From Xanthobacter autotrophicus (GTDB taxonomy: Bacteria > Pseudomonadota > Alphaproteobacteria > Rhizobiales > Xanthobacteraceae): DNA of 64,000 nt. The stretch covers positions 1-64,000 of the forward strand of contig NZ_JAIVFO010000005.1 in assembly GCF_029991245.1 (NCBI RefSeq). Direction: 5' to 3'. The notes under the pieces are model-generated. The model was not told where the DNA came from. It saw only the letters and a program-made list of their open reading frames with translations, and searched no databases. Below are positions 9,451 to 17,981 of the stretch, piece after piece; within the stretch, counting starts at the first letter, position 1, and the number at the start of each line of letters is the position of its first letter. The translations under genes were made by a program, and so were the position numbers.

Positions 9451-11774
9451 CAGCGGCTCGCCTCCGGCGGGAGCAGGTCGAGCGTGAACTGCCGCACCAC
9501 CACCGCGCTTGCTTCGCCGGCCTCCTCCTCGAACGGGTTGGCCGCGCGCAGGCTGGGATCGACCAGCGCCGCCCGTCCCAGCAGATCGACGAAGGCGCGG
9601 TGGCCGGCGCCGCCGCGCATGGCCGCGGCACCCGCCGCCGCCGCTTCCACGTCGCGCTGCAGCAGGTGGCACAGGGAGGGCGGGATGCCGCCGCTGCGCG
9701 GCAGGGCGAAGACGAGGATGCGGTGCAGGCCGATCTGCGATGGCCCGTTCCTGCCCCAGGTGCGCAACGTGGTGCGCAACACCACCGGCCCCGAAGCCTT
9801 TGCCGGCAGCGTGGTGATGCAGCCGTTCTGACGCCAGTCCCGCACGGGTACGTCGATGCCCGCCAGCGGATCGAGGAAGAAGATGCCGAGATCCACGTCG
9901 CGTTCGGAGCGGTTGGCGATGGTCAGGCGCACCGTGTCGCAATGGGCCACGGCCGCCGCTGTGCCGCTGTCCACGGGCAGAGGGGGCGAGGCCCGCGAGA
10001 CCTGACCGCAACTGCGTCGCGGATCGGCCAGCCGCTCGGGATCGGTCTCCCGGATCCGGTCGAGGCTGATATCGATGTCGCCCGCTCCTTCGGCCGCGCC
10101 CCGTTCGGCGACGCTGGCGAGACGCACGAGATTGGCGGCGCGCGCATAGGCCCACACGGCGGTGCGGAGCTGCGAGGCCAGCAGCTCGGCCGGGGTCGCG
10201 ACCGGGATCGAGACGCTGCGGCCGTAGGCCTCACGATCGCGCACCAGGAGGCCGCCGTCCGGCACCAGCCAGATCTGTCCGTCGGCGAGGTGCAGGCGCA
10301 GATCCGCGGGCTGGCCCGGCGCAACCTGCTCGATACCGATCGCCGGCACGCCCTCGCGGGGTTGGAAGGCGAGGTCGATCACGCCTGCAACGTCAGGATG
10401 GTCGATGCCCGCCACGCGGAAGTGGAAGGCGACGCCGGGACGCTCCATCTGTGCCCAGATGCCGCCGCTGTCGGTGCGGCCGCCCGGTGGCGCCGGCAGG
10501 TCGGCCAGTGGCGCCCGGCTCGCGCTGGCCGTGGCGGTCGCGAGCCGGGCCATGCCGAGCCGGCGCGCATCCGGCAGCGGGCCGTCGAACAGGGCGATCT
10601 CCGAGCCCTCGTCGAAACCCTGCAGGGCACCGGCCTCGATCACCAGGTCGGTGCCCTCGCGCTGCGCGGCGAAGCGCGGAACCGCACCCGGCTGCGCGCC
10701 GAGCACGCCGCGGTCGAGGTCGCCCTCGAACACCGGCAGGGGGGCGTGGGCCACGCGCGCCGCCGCCGCGATGTCGAGGGAGACCAGGCGGGCGAGGTCG
10801 CGGAAGCTGCGCGCGCGCCCGGTTTCGAGCGCGCGCAGCAAATGCCAGGTGAACACGCCGAATGTGGCCTGCGGGCCATCCCCGGCGAGCGTCTTTCCGG
10901 CGAGGCCTTCCGCCGGTGCCGGATAGGCCCGCTCGATGGCCGGGGTCCAGGAATCGACCGCGAAGAAGGCGATCAGGCCACCCGCGCCGCCGGGGGGCGA
11001 TCCGTCAGCCGCGCGCAGCGTCCCGTTGCGCTCGGGCGCGCGGGCCGGAGCAGTTGCCGACGACGACGGCGCGCCCGCGGGCGACACCCCGAGGATCGAA
11101 GAATCCACGCCCCGCGTGGCCTCGGCCGAGCGCGTGACCGTTCCGGCGTGGCAGGCATCGATGACGACCCATACCGTGGCGCCCTTGGCGCGGATGCGGT
11201 CGAGCGCGGCGCCAAGCTCGTTGTCGACGATGGCGTTGCGGATGGTCTTCGCCACCGGATCGTAGAGGCCGGAATCCTTGGGCAACAGAACCTGGTCGAG
11301 GCCTCCGGCCTCGGGCTGGACGCCGTCGGCGGCGACTTCCGGCTGGGTGGTGCCGTGGCCGGAAAAGTGGAACAGCACGAAGTCGCCGGGTCCGGCCCGG
11401 TCGGCGAGGCGGGCGAGACCTTCCAGTATGGCGGCACGCACCGGCGCGGCGCGGGGGCGCGGCGTATCGGCGGCCTCCGGCAGCCCCTCGGCCAGAACCT
11501 CGATGTCGGCGGCGTCGAAGGCATGGCGGGTGAGATACCGCCACAGCAGGATCACATCGTTGCGCGGCCCGGCGAGGGCGCGGATCTTCGGCTCGTCATA
11601 ATCGGCGACGCCCACCAGCAGGGCAAGGTTGCGCGCCGAGGCAGGGGTCGGCAGCACAAGCCCGGCGGCGAGGACGAGGAAGCAGGCAAGGAGGCAGGCA
11701 GGGACGAGGAGGCAGGCCAACCCACCGCTCCCACGCCGGTTGCGCCCGCCTTTCGCCACCGCGCGCACGATCAA
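9450..11774 (-). CDS. exported caspase-family (C14) peptidase B
   Basis: This protein has 774 residues from TTG 11774; GTG 11768 is an alternative. The N-terminal hydrophobic stretch (CLLVPACLLACFLVLAAGLV, then PTPASA) is a signal peptide or anchor. The caspase domain begins at RNLALLVGVADYDE; the dyad is His140 (FHFSGHGTTQ) and Cys208 (VVIDACHAGT). After a low-complexity Ala/Ser stretch the core ends near residue 340. Residues 612-635 carry CDTVRLTIANRS and GIFFLD, the same module as in caspase A, so the two are diverged paralogues. It is the first gene of the caspase B-CHAT-repeat operon. The C-terminal 80 residues are unlike caspase A. Confidence 0.87.
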   Translation of the reverse strand: MIVRAVAKGGRNRRGSGGLACLLVPACLLACFLVLAAGLVLPTPASARNLALLVGVADYDEPKIRALAGPRNDVILLWRYLTRHAFDAADIEVLAEGLPEAADTPRPRAAPVRAAILEGLARLADRAGPGDFVLFHFSGHGTTQPEVAADGVQPEAGGLDQVLLPKDSGLYDPVAKTIRNAIVDNELGAALDRIRAKGATVWVVIDACHAGTVTRSAEATRGVDSSILGVSPAGAPSSSATAPARAPERNGTLRAADGSPPGGAGGLIAFFAVDSWTPAIERAYPAPAEGLAGKTLAGDGPQATFGVFTWHLLRALETGRARSFRDLARLVSLDIAAAARVAHAPLPVFEGDLDRGVLGAQPGAVPRFAAQREGTDLVIEAGALQGFDEGSEIALFDGPLPDARRLGMARLATATASASRAPLADLPAPPGGRTDSGGIWAQMERPGVAFHFRVAGIDHPDVAGVIDLAFQPREGVPAIGIEQVAPGQPADLRLHLADGQIWLVPDGGLLVRDREAYGRSVSIPVATPAELLASQLRTAVWAYARAANLVRLASVAERGAAEGAGDIDISLDRIRETDPERLADPRRSCGQVSRASPPLPVDSGTAAAVAHCDTVRLTIANRSERDVDLGIFFLDPLAGIDVPVRDWRQNGCITTLPAKASGPVVLRTTLRTWGRNGPSQIGLHRILVFALPRSGGIPPSLCHLLQRDVEAAAAGAAAMRGGAGHRAFVDLLGRAALVDPSLRAANPFEEEAGEASAVVVRQFTLDLLPPEASR

Positions 11775-11902
11775 AGGGCGCCTCGACTTGTCAGAGAACC
11801 GCCCATGGCCGGTCCGTCCCCCTCTTTTGCGCGACTATAGGCCGTAGCCTTACGGTCCGGAAGAGGTTGGGAGCGCACGGGATTTCGCGTGGGGTGAACA
11901 GC

Positions 11903-12472
11903 TCAGTCCCGGCAGCCGGTGAGCTTCCAGAGCCCGTCCGGCGGCACGAAGCTTCGACCGTCGCGCTTCCAGGTCCAGAAGGCCTTCGACAGGCCGGGAA
12001 GCTGGAGCAGCGGCGGGGCCTTCGGCGTGCCCTCGCCCGGGGGATCAACCCGCTTCAGGTCGTCGCCGAAATAATAGAGCAGCGCGGACGGCGCCGTGGT
12101 CGCGTTGAACCCCTTGCGCTTGCCGCCGGTCTTGCCTCCATCTCTGCCGCCGTCCTGGCCATTCTCCGGCCTGCCCGGCGGTGCCAGCATGAAGACGTGG
12201 GTGGCGCTGAAGCCGGGCGGATCGGCGATGCCGAACGTCGCGGCCAGCCTCTGCCGGTTCTCGGCGAGGCGAATCACCCAGGGCCGGTCGGAGGACGTGC
12301 CGTCCTTGCGCGGATGGGTGATCTCCCAGCTGTTGGCAATGCCCTCCGGCGCGCTCCAGTCGTCATCCGCATCGAGCGGCGTATAGACGGCCCGCTCCAG
12401 CGGACAATCCAATGCCGCTGCCGGCACCGCAGCACCAACGAGGAAGAAGGCGGTGCAGGCGACTCGGATCAT
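11903..12472 (-). CDS. small exported protein of unknown function
   Basis: From ATG 12472 this encodes 189 residues with a clear signal peptide (MIRVACTAFFLVGAAVPAAA) followed directly by LDCPLERAVYTPLD. Cysteines sit near both ends of the mature protein (DCPLE and LTGCRD) and could form a disulfide. A Gly/Asp/Lys-rich loop lies near residue 125. No family is recognised. It lies 128 bases upstream of caspase B on the same strand, so it may be the first gene of that operon or an independent periplasmic protein. Confidence 0.65.
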   Translation of the reverse strand: MIRVACTAFFLVGAAVPAAALDCPLERAVYTPLDADDDWSAPEGIANSWEITHPRKDGTSSDRPWVIRLAENRQRLAATFGIADPPGFSATHVFMLAPPGRPENGQDGGRDGGKTGGKRKGFNATTAPSALLYYFGDDLKRVDPPGEGTPKAPPLLQLPGLSKAFWTWKRDGRSFVPPDGLWKLTGCRD

Positions 12473-12510
12473 GATCGACCTCGTTGGATTTTGGCGCGAG
12501 GTTAGCGCAG

Positions 12511-13560
12511 ATGATGGGGGCGGCAAGACAGGACATGCGGACGAACGAGGACAGGCCCGCCGGGCCGGTGGCGCTCGCAGGCATCCGGGTGGATCGCCCG
12601 GGCGTGGACCGGCTGGCCGCCCGGGGGCTCATCTGCGCCGCAGCGCGCGACGAGGCCCTCGCCTTGATGGAGCCGCCGCGCCGCTGGGGGCTGTGGGCCG
12701 GGCGGCTCATGGGCACGGTGGGGGCGGCGCTGGTGCTGTCCGGCATCGTCTATTTCTTCGCCTTCAACTGGAACGAGATCCCGCCCCTCGCCAAGCTCGG
12801 GGCCATCGCCGCGCTCATCGCCGCCGCCTGCCTCGGCGTCCTCGTCCCCGGGCTCGAGCGGCGGGCCTTCGAGCCGGCCGCGGCGGCGGCGGTGATGCTG
12901 GTGGGCGTGTTCCTCGCCGTTGAGGGCCAGATCTACCAGACCGGCGCCGACGCCTGGACCCTGTTTGCCGCCTGGGCCGGCCTGACCCTCGCCTTTGCGC
13001 TGCTCGCCTGTTCCGCAGCCACATGGGCGGTGTGGATCGCCGTCGCGGCCGTGACCGTCGTCACCTGGTGGGACCAGACGCAACCCGACGCGGCCTTCCA
13101 CACCGGCAGCAACCTCAGCCTGATGGCGCTCTTCGCCATCGCGCTGGGCGCGCGGGAAGCGCTGGCGGCACGGGGCTTCGCCTGGCCGGCGGCGCGCTGG
13201 ACGCGGTTCTATCTCGCCCTTCCGGCCCTCGCGGCCGCGACCCAGCTGGCGTTCTTCCTGATCGAGGAAGGTGGCGGCTTCGGCCCCGCCGAATGGGGCG
13301 CCCTCGCTCTGATCGCGCTCACCCTTGCCGCCATGGGTGCGCTGTATCGATACGTGATCCCTGATGTGGTCCTGCTGGCGGCGGTGACCCTCGCGGGGTG
13401 CGCCATCGCCGATTTCGCCTTGTTCCGGCTGCTCGCGAACGGCAACGGGCGCGTCCATATGGGGACTTTTTTCGCGATGGGACTCGCCACCCTCGCCTTG
13501 TTTGCGGCCGCCGTCGCATGGCTCAGGGCGGTCTCGCGGCGGATGGAGGCCCGGCCATGA
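12511..13560 (+). CDS. DUF2157 integral membrane protein
   Basis: This is about 349 residues from ATG 12511; ATG 12514 and 12535 and a TTG at 12484 are also in frame, and none has a strong ribosome site. The N-terminal 60 residues contain the soluble GLICAAARDEAL segment typical of DUF2157. About nine or ten hydrophobic helices follow, including GAALVLSGIVYFFAFNWNEI, the most conserved DUF2157 part. The function is unknown. It is the first of three overlapping genes (DUF2157, DUF4401, GDYXXLXY) that occur together in many proteobacteria, which implies a membrane complex. Confidence 0.85.
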   Translation: MMGAARQDMRTNEDRPAGPVALAGIRVDRPGVDRLAARGLICAAARDEALALMEPPRRWGLWAGRLMGTVGAALVLSGIVYFFAFNWNEIPPLAKLGAIAALIAAACLGVLVPGLERRAFEPAAAAAVMLVGVFLAVEGQIYQTGADAWTLFAAWAGLTLAFALLACSAATWAVWIAVAAVTVVTWWDQTQPDAAFHTGSNLSLMALFAIALGAREALAARGFAWPAARWTRFYLALPALAAATQLAFFLIEEGGGFGPAEWGALALIALTLAAMGALYRYVIPDVVLLAAVTLAGCAIADFALFRLLANGNGRVHMGTFFAMGLATLALFAAAVAWLRAVSRRMEARP

Positions 13561-14684
13561 ACCGCCCCTCCATCACCCGGCCCTCCATCGATGCCGAAAC
13601 GCTCATGGCCTCCTGGCAGGCTTCCGGCGCGCTGCCGCCGGAGGCCCATGGGGCGGTGGTCGAGGCAGTGCGCGCCGCGGCCGCCGAGGAGCATCCGCCG
13701 CTTCACCTGAAGATCCTCTCCGCCGTCGGGACCCTGCTGGCGACGCTGTTTTTCCTCGCCTTCCTCGTGGTCGCAGACATCATCTCGCTCAGCAGCGGCA
13801 GCAGCCTCCTGGGCTGGGGCCTGGCGTTCCTCGCGGCGGGCATCGGCCTGTCCCTCGCCCTCCCGCGTGCCGCACAGGGCATCGGCCGGGACATCCTCGC
13901 CCAGACCGCCTTCACCGCCATGGCCCTCGGCAAGGTGATGACCGTCTCCGGCATCGTCTTGCTCGCGGGCGCGCACACGACCTGGGTGCCGACCGCCGCC
14001 ATCCTGGCGGTGACCATCGCCACCTACCCGGTGTCCGCCTCCTCGCTGGACCGCATCCTGTCGCCCTATGCCGTCGCCGCCTCGGCGCTGCTGGAGGTCC
14101 TGGGGCGCGGGAGCTTCGGCCGCGATCCGAGCCTGGCCCTTGCCGCCATGTTCACGGCGGCGACCGCGGTGGCGGGGCTTCTCCTCCTCGTCCACCGGGT
14201 CCCGCTGGCGCTGCGGCCCATCGGGATCGCCGCCCTCGCCACCATGGGGACCATCGTCTGCATCCTCGCCTCGGGGCGCGACGCCGGGCTGTGGGCGAAC
14301 CAGCGGCCGCTGGATCCGCGCGTCATCGAGGTGGTGCTGACCCTGTCGCTGGTCGGCACCATCGCCTGGGCCGCGGGTGGGGTGGGCAAGCTCGTCCGGC
14401 CGCCGCTGGCCGCGGCAACGGTCGGCGTGGTCCTCCTGGGCTTCGCGGGCGCTCCCGGCATCAGCTTCGCATTGCTGGTCCTCATCATCGGCCATGCCCT
14501 CCACGACATGCCGCTGCGGGTGGTCGGCGTGCTGGCGCTGCCGGTTTTCCTGGTGCTCTGGTACTATGGTCGGGACATGACGTTCCTGGAGAAGTCCGCC
14601 ACCCTGGTTGGCAGCGGCCTGCTGCTGCTCGCTGGGCAGGCGATCATCACCCGCGCCGGCTGGGATCGGGAGGAGGCGCCATGA
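13557..14684 (+). CDS. DUF4401 integral membrane protein
   Basis: This 375-residue protein starts at ATG 13557, overlapping the DUF2157 stop (ATGA). A short soluble N-terminus (AETLMASWQASGALP) is followed by about ten hydrophobic helices; LGWGLAFLAAGIGLSLAL and RVVGVLALPVFLVLWYYGRD are typical of DUF4401. It has no enzymatic motif. It is translationally coupled on both sides. Confidence 0.85.
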   Translation: MNRPSITRPSIDAETLMASWQASGALPPEAHGAVVEAVRAAAAEEHPPLHLKILSAVGTLLATLFFLAFLVVADIISLSSGSSLLGWGLAFLAAGIGLSLALPRAAQGIGRDILAQTAFTAMALGKVMTVSGIVLLAGAHTTWVPTAAILAVTIATYPVSASSLDRILSPYAVAASALLEVLGRGSFGRDPSLALAAMFTAATAVAGLLLLVHRVPLALRPIGIAALATMGTIVCILASGRDAGLWANQRPLDPRVIEVVLTLSLVGTIAWAAGGVGKLVRPPLAAATVGVVLLGFAGAPGISFALLVLIIGHALHDMPLRVVGVLALPVFLVLWYYGRDMTFLEKSATLVGSGLLLLAGQAIITRAGWDREEAP

Positions 14685-15112
14685 GCCCGGCGACGCGGCG
14701 CGCGCTGTTCCTTGCCGCCGGCCTCGCGGTGCTCGCCACGCTCGGCTGGAGCGTCCGGGATTTCGAGGCGCTGATGGCCTCGGGAGAAGTGGTTCTCCTG
14801 GACCTCGCCCCGGCGATCCACCTCGACGCGCCGGCCGGAACCATCATCCTCGGGCTTGATGAGCAACGGGTGGGGCGCTTCCGCCGCCTCGGCAGCACGG
14901 GTGCCCCCGGCGAAGGCGAGACGGCCTTCCGGGTGCGCCGCGCCGCGTCCGGCGACGGGGTGACGGTGGAGCCCCACTCCTTCCTGTTCCAGGAGGGGCA
15001 GGCTGACCTCTATGCGAAGGCGAAGTACGGCCTGTTCCGCGTCGATGCGAGCGGGCGCCACCTGCTGGTCGGGCTCGCCGACGCCGACGCCCGCAAGATC
15101 GAGCCGCACTGA
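14681..15112 (+). CDS. GDYXXLXY-family protein, diverged motif
   Basis: This 143-residue protein starts at ATG 14681 behind GGGAGGAGG and overlaps the previous stop. One N-terminal membrane helix (ALFLAAGLAVLATLGWSV) anchors a small extracytoplasmic domain. The family signature G-D-Y-x-x-L-x-Y is replaced here by AGTIILGLD, while the C-terminal end (YGLFRVDASGRHLLVGLAD) still fits the family, and gene order supports the call. It is probably the accessory subunit of the DUF2157/DUF4401 complex. Confidence 0.75.
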   Translation: MSPATRRALFLAAGLAVLATLGWSVRDFEALMASGEVVLLDLAPAIHLDAPAGTIILGLDEQRVGRFRRLGSTGAPGEGETAFRVRRAASGDGVTVEPHSFLFQEGQADLYAKAKYGLFRVDASGRHLLVGLADADARKIEPH

Positions 15113-15171
15113 CGGCCGAGGCCGGCGCGCCAAGAGCCGAAGCAGCACGAGCCGTTGCGCCATCGTCCGGC

Positions 15172-15702
15172 CTAGTCCGCGGCGCCGACCGAGCCCCGCA
15201 CGCCAAGCGCCCGGACCGTCCAGGCCGCGCCGAGGACCACCGCCGCGCCCGCCGCAGCGAGGAGCCAGGCAGGCATATCCTGCCACGGCCGCAGCAGGCC
15301 CGCCTTCGCTGCCGCCACCACGAGCGCCGTCACCACGAGGTAGAAGATTGCGGCCTGCCAGGTCTTCGCACGCCCCGCCCCATCCGGCGCGTCATGGGGA
15401 TCAAGAAAGCGCGGGGCGACGATGACGAGATAGACCATTTGCTGGAGCGCCCCCAGCACGAACAGCACCACCGCTACGTCGAGCAGCAGGACCAGGGCGA
15501 GCCCTCCCGCCCCGATCAGCACGGAGCCGGCGGCAAGCCAGATTTCCCGCGCGCGCTCCGCCGGATGCGGGGGACCGCCCATGATTGCCGCATAGGCGGC
15601 GTCGGCCATCGCCGAAACCGCGAGCGAGCGCACCACCAGCACGCCGCTCAGCACATAGAACAGGCCAAGGAGTCTCAGGATGGCTTCGATGATGAAGGTC
15701 AT
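15172..15702 (-). CDS. four-helix membrane protein of unknown function
   Basis: This 176-residue hydrophobic protein has about four membrane helices (ILRLLGLFYVLSGVLVVRSL, SVLIGAGGLALVLLLDVAVV, IFYLVVTALVVAAAKAG, LLAAAGAAVVLGAAWTV). The start ATG overlaps the stop of the upstream gene (ATGA), so the two form a small operon. No family is recognised and no catalytic residues stand out. Confidence 0.7.
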   Translation of the reverse strand: MTFIIEAILRLLGLFYVLSGVLVVRSLAVSAMADAAYAAIMGGPPHPAERAREIWLAAGSVLIGAGGLALVLLLDVAVVLFVLGALQQMVYLVIVAPRFLDPHDAPDGAGRAKTWQAAIFYLVVTALVVAAAKAGLLRPWQDMPAWLLAAAGAAVVLGAAWTVRALGVRGSVGAAD

Positions 15703-16082
15703 GTGGATCGGCTCAAGGTGCGATCTGCCTCAGAAGGCGCAGCCGCGACGGGATCACGCCAATATCTGACGATGGCTCTTGGACCAAGCTCCTGCGCCAG
15801 GCATCGCGCCAGTGAACGACCGGCGGCGTCGAAGGCGGCATGATCTTCCGGCGAGACGAATGTGCTTCCGGGATCGTCCCGGTTCAGCCGGGCATCGTAT
15901 CGTTCAGCCCACGCCTGAAGCTCCGCTGCCAGGGTTTGGGAGACGCCGAGAGACGCGGGATCGATGTCGCCAACCTGTCCCTCCCAGGCACTCCAGACCA
16001 CGTTTGCGCTGTCCCACCACAGCGGGTGGCAGCCGTAATCCGCCATGATCTTGATGGGCATGGGCTTCAGCGCGCGTGTCAT
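15699..16082 (-). CDS. soluble protein of unknown function
   Basis: This is 127 residues from ATG 16082; ATG 16061 is possible but has no ribosome site. Features are KIMADYGCHPLWW at the start and a helical part with LQAWAERYDARLNR and GRSLARCLAQELG. The pattern resembles small bacterial hypothetical proteins with an ADYG..PLW start; I know no function for them. It is coupled to the membrane protein downstream. Confidence 0.65.
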   Translation of the reverse strand: MTRALKPMPIKIMADYGCHPLWWDSANVVWSAWEGQVGDIDPASLGVSQTLAAELQAWAERYDARLNRDDPGSTFVSPEDHAAFDAAGRSLARCLAQELGPRAIVRYWRDPVAAAPSEADRTLSRST

Positions 16083-16210
16083 GGCAGCTATTCGCTCTCC
16101 GTGCCAAGATGAACCGGGAAGGCGAGTGCGGAACCTTCCACATGCTCAGGGCGGTGTCGATCCGCTGCCCCGCGGTCCGGAGCCTTGCTTGGCCATCCCC
16201 TCAACCCCGC

Positions 16211-16229
16211 GCCCCCTCCTTGAGGGGGC
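16211..16229. repeat. GC-rich hairpin
   Basis: GCCCCCTC and GAGGGGGC form an 8-bp stem around a 3-base loop in the 197-base gap 16083-16279. No T-run follows in either direction, so terminator function is doubtful, but it lies downstream of the 82-residue gene on the minus strand and could end its transcript. Confidence 0.35.
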
Positions 16230-16279
16230 CGGAGGCGCCGGACGAGACAGTTCAAATGCGGCGGGATCTTCAGACAGGC

Positions 16280-16528
16280 CTATGCCGCCTCCAGGGTGCT
16301 GTCCGGCACCTGGCCGAAGCTTGCGATGAGAACCGGCGGATCAGCATCGTCCGACTCGGGATCCACATCCCGCGAGAAGGCGATGGCGCCGGCGTTCACG
16401 ATCGCCATCCGGCGCGCGATCCGTTCGGCGTCGGCCGCCGTGCGGGCTTCCATGGCCGCGCCGGCCTTCAGGGCGCCACGCTTGCCCAGCTCGAACGGCT
16501 GGACCACGTAGAACGTCTTCTTCGCCAT
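16280..16528 (-). CDS. small conserved protein of unknown function
   Basis: This 82-residue soluble protein starts at ATG 16528 behind GGGAGAAAC. It reads MAKKTFYVVQPFELGKRGAL and then an Ala-rich helix (AMEARTAADAERIARRMAIV). The pattern of a YVVQPFE strand plus a helix looks like a small single-domain alpha/beta protein found in rhizobial genomes as a hypothetical protein. It stands alone and no function can be assigned. Confidence 0.7.
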   Translation of the reverse strand: MAKKTFYVVQPFELGKRGALKAGAAMEARTAADAERIARRMAIVNAGAIAFSRDVDPESDDADPPVLIASFGQVPDSTLEAA

Positions 16529-16787
16529 GGCCGTTTCTCCCTATGTGATGGCCGGAGGCTGCCCTAGACATCAGAACAAATCAAGAACTATAACGCCTGA
16601 ACCTTCCGCGAACGGGGTGCCATCCGCCCCGCTCCCGTGTAAATCGGCAAAGGGAACGCTGCGTCGCCCCCGCGCGATGTAGAACAAGCGCCGGAGAAGC
16701 CCGGCGCGTGGGAATTGGGCGCCCCACTCACAGGCCGCCGTCACGCCACACAGGCGGAGCGCCGGCCATCGCGAAAGGACACCGGGC

Positions 16788-17756
16788 GTGGAGATCGTCG
16801 CTGTCGATATCGGGGGCACGCATGCCCGCTTCGCACACGCGGAGGTCGCGGATGGACGGGTGGTGTCCCTCGGGGCGCCGGTGGTCACCCATGCCGCCGA
16901 CCATGCCAGCTTCCAACTCGCCTGGCAGGCCTTTGCCGAGACCGTGGGCACCCCCCTGCCCCGGGCCGCGGCCATCGCCATCGCCTGCCCGGTGGAGGGC
17001 GAGGTGCTGAAGCTCACCAACAATCCGTGGATCATCCGCAAGGATCTGATCCCGGAAAAGCTCAACGTGGACACCTGGACGCTGGTCAACGATTTCGGCG
17101 CCATCGGCCATGCGGTGGCACAGATCGGCGAGGAGGGGTTCGCGCCTTTCGCCGGCTCCGACCGGCCGCTGCCCGAGACCGGGGTCATCAGCATCATCGG
17201 CCCCGGCACCGGGCTCGGCGTCGCCCATGTGCTGCGCCAGGACGGCCGCTACCACGTCATCGAATGCGAGGGCGGGCATATCGATTTTGCCCCGCTCGAT
17301 TCCCTGGAAGAGGCGATTTTGCACCGCCTGCGCCAGCGCTATCCGCGCGTGTCGGTGGAGCGGATCGTCTCCGGTCCGGGCCTGGTCAACATCTACGAGG
17401 CGCTCGCCGCCATCGAGGGGTGCCCGATCGACCAACTGGACGACAAGGCCCTGTGGGCGCTCGCGACGGAGGGCAAGGACGGCCTCGCCGCCGCCGCCCT
17501 CGACCGCTTCTGCCTGAGCTTCGGCGCGGTGGCCGGCGACATCGCCCTGGTGCAGGGCGCCAAGGCGGTGGTGATCGCCGGTGGCATCGCCCCGCGGATC
17601 GCGCACCTGATCCCGCAGTCCGGCTTCGCCAGCCGCTTTTCCGCCAAGGGCCGGTTCGCGCAGCGGATGGAGGACATCCCGGTCCGCCTCATCACCCATC
17701 CCCAGCCCGGGCTCTATGGCGCGGCGGCCGCCTTCGCGGAGCAGCATACGCGGTGA
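16788..17756 (+). CDS. glk: glucokinase
   Basis: This 322-residue member of the bacterial Glk family (PF02685 type) phosphorylates glucose with ATP to glucose 6-phosphate. The N-terminal phosphate-binding motif VAVDIGGTHARFAHA, the catalytic Asp region LVNDFGAIGHAV, the GPGTGLGVAHVL loop and ECEGGHIDFAP are all present. The start is GTG 16788 behind GAAAGGAC, and length is normal. It is a single gene with no sugar transporter nearby. Confidence 0.93.
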   Translation: MEIVAVDIGGTHARFAHAEVADGRVVSLGAPVVTHAADHASFQLAWQAFAETVGTPLPRAAAIAIACPVEGEVLKLTNNPWIIRKDLIPEKLNVDTWTLVNDFGAIGHAVAQIGEEGFAPFAGSDRPLPETGVISIIGPGTGLGVAHVLRQDGRYHVIECEGGHIDFAPLDSLEEAILHRLRQRYPRVSVERIVSGPGLVNIYEALAAIEGCPIDQLDDKALWALATEGKDGLAAAALDRFCLSFGAVAGDIALVQGAKAVVIAGGIAPRIAHLIPQSGFASRFSAKGRFAQRMEDIPVRLITHPQPGLYGAAAAFAEQHTR

Positions 17757-17816
17757 GGGCTGATCGGCACGCGCCCGAGCGCGATTTCGGTTCGCATTGG
17801 CTCACGGCAATCGCCC

Positions 17817-17884
17817 TAGAGTCTTGTTTTGACGCGTTTTCTTTACGCGAACCGGTATCTGCTTCGCTCGAAAACGCTCTAGCG
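17817..17884. repeat. dispersed intergenic element, core CTTTACGCGAACCGGT
   Basis: This copy holds the 16-base core CTTTACGCGAACCGGT at 17841-17856, flanked by GACGCGTTTT and CTCGAAAACGCTCTAG. A second copy lies in opposite orientation at 60903-60955 with the identical 16-base core. GCGTTTT and AAAACGC at the ends are inverted to each other, so the element can fold. Similar elements are common between genes in Bradyrhizobium- and Xanthobacter-like genomes, from memory. Confidence 0.6.
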
Positions 17885-17946
17885 CGATTTCCGCAGAAGT
17901 GTGCAGCGGTTTTGCGTCTGGAATTGCCTAAAAACAAAGAGTTGGA

Positions 17947-17980
17947 GCATATCCGCTGAATGGGGGTTCACCGGATATGC
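17947..17980. repeat. hairpin next to the LysE gene stop
   Basis: GCATATCCG (17947-17955) and CGGATATGC (17972-17980) form a perfect 9-bp stem with a 16-base loop, ending one base from the stop of the LysE-family gene. It may serve as its transcript end. The stretch 17884-17946 (GCGATTTCCGCAGAAG and following bases) looks like the usual companion of the repeat at 17817-17884. Confidence 0.5.
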
Positions 17981-17981
17981 G

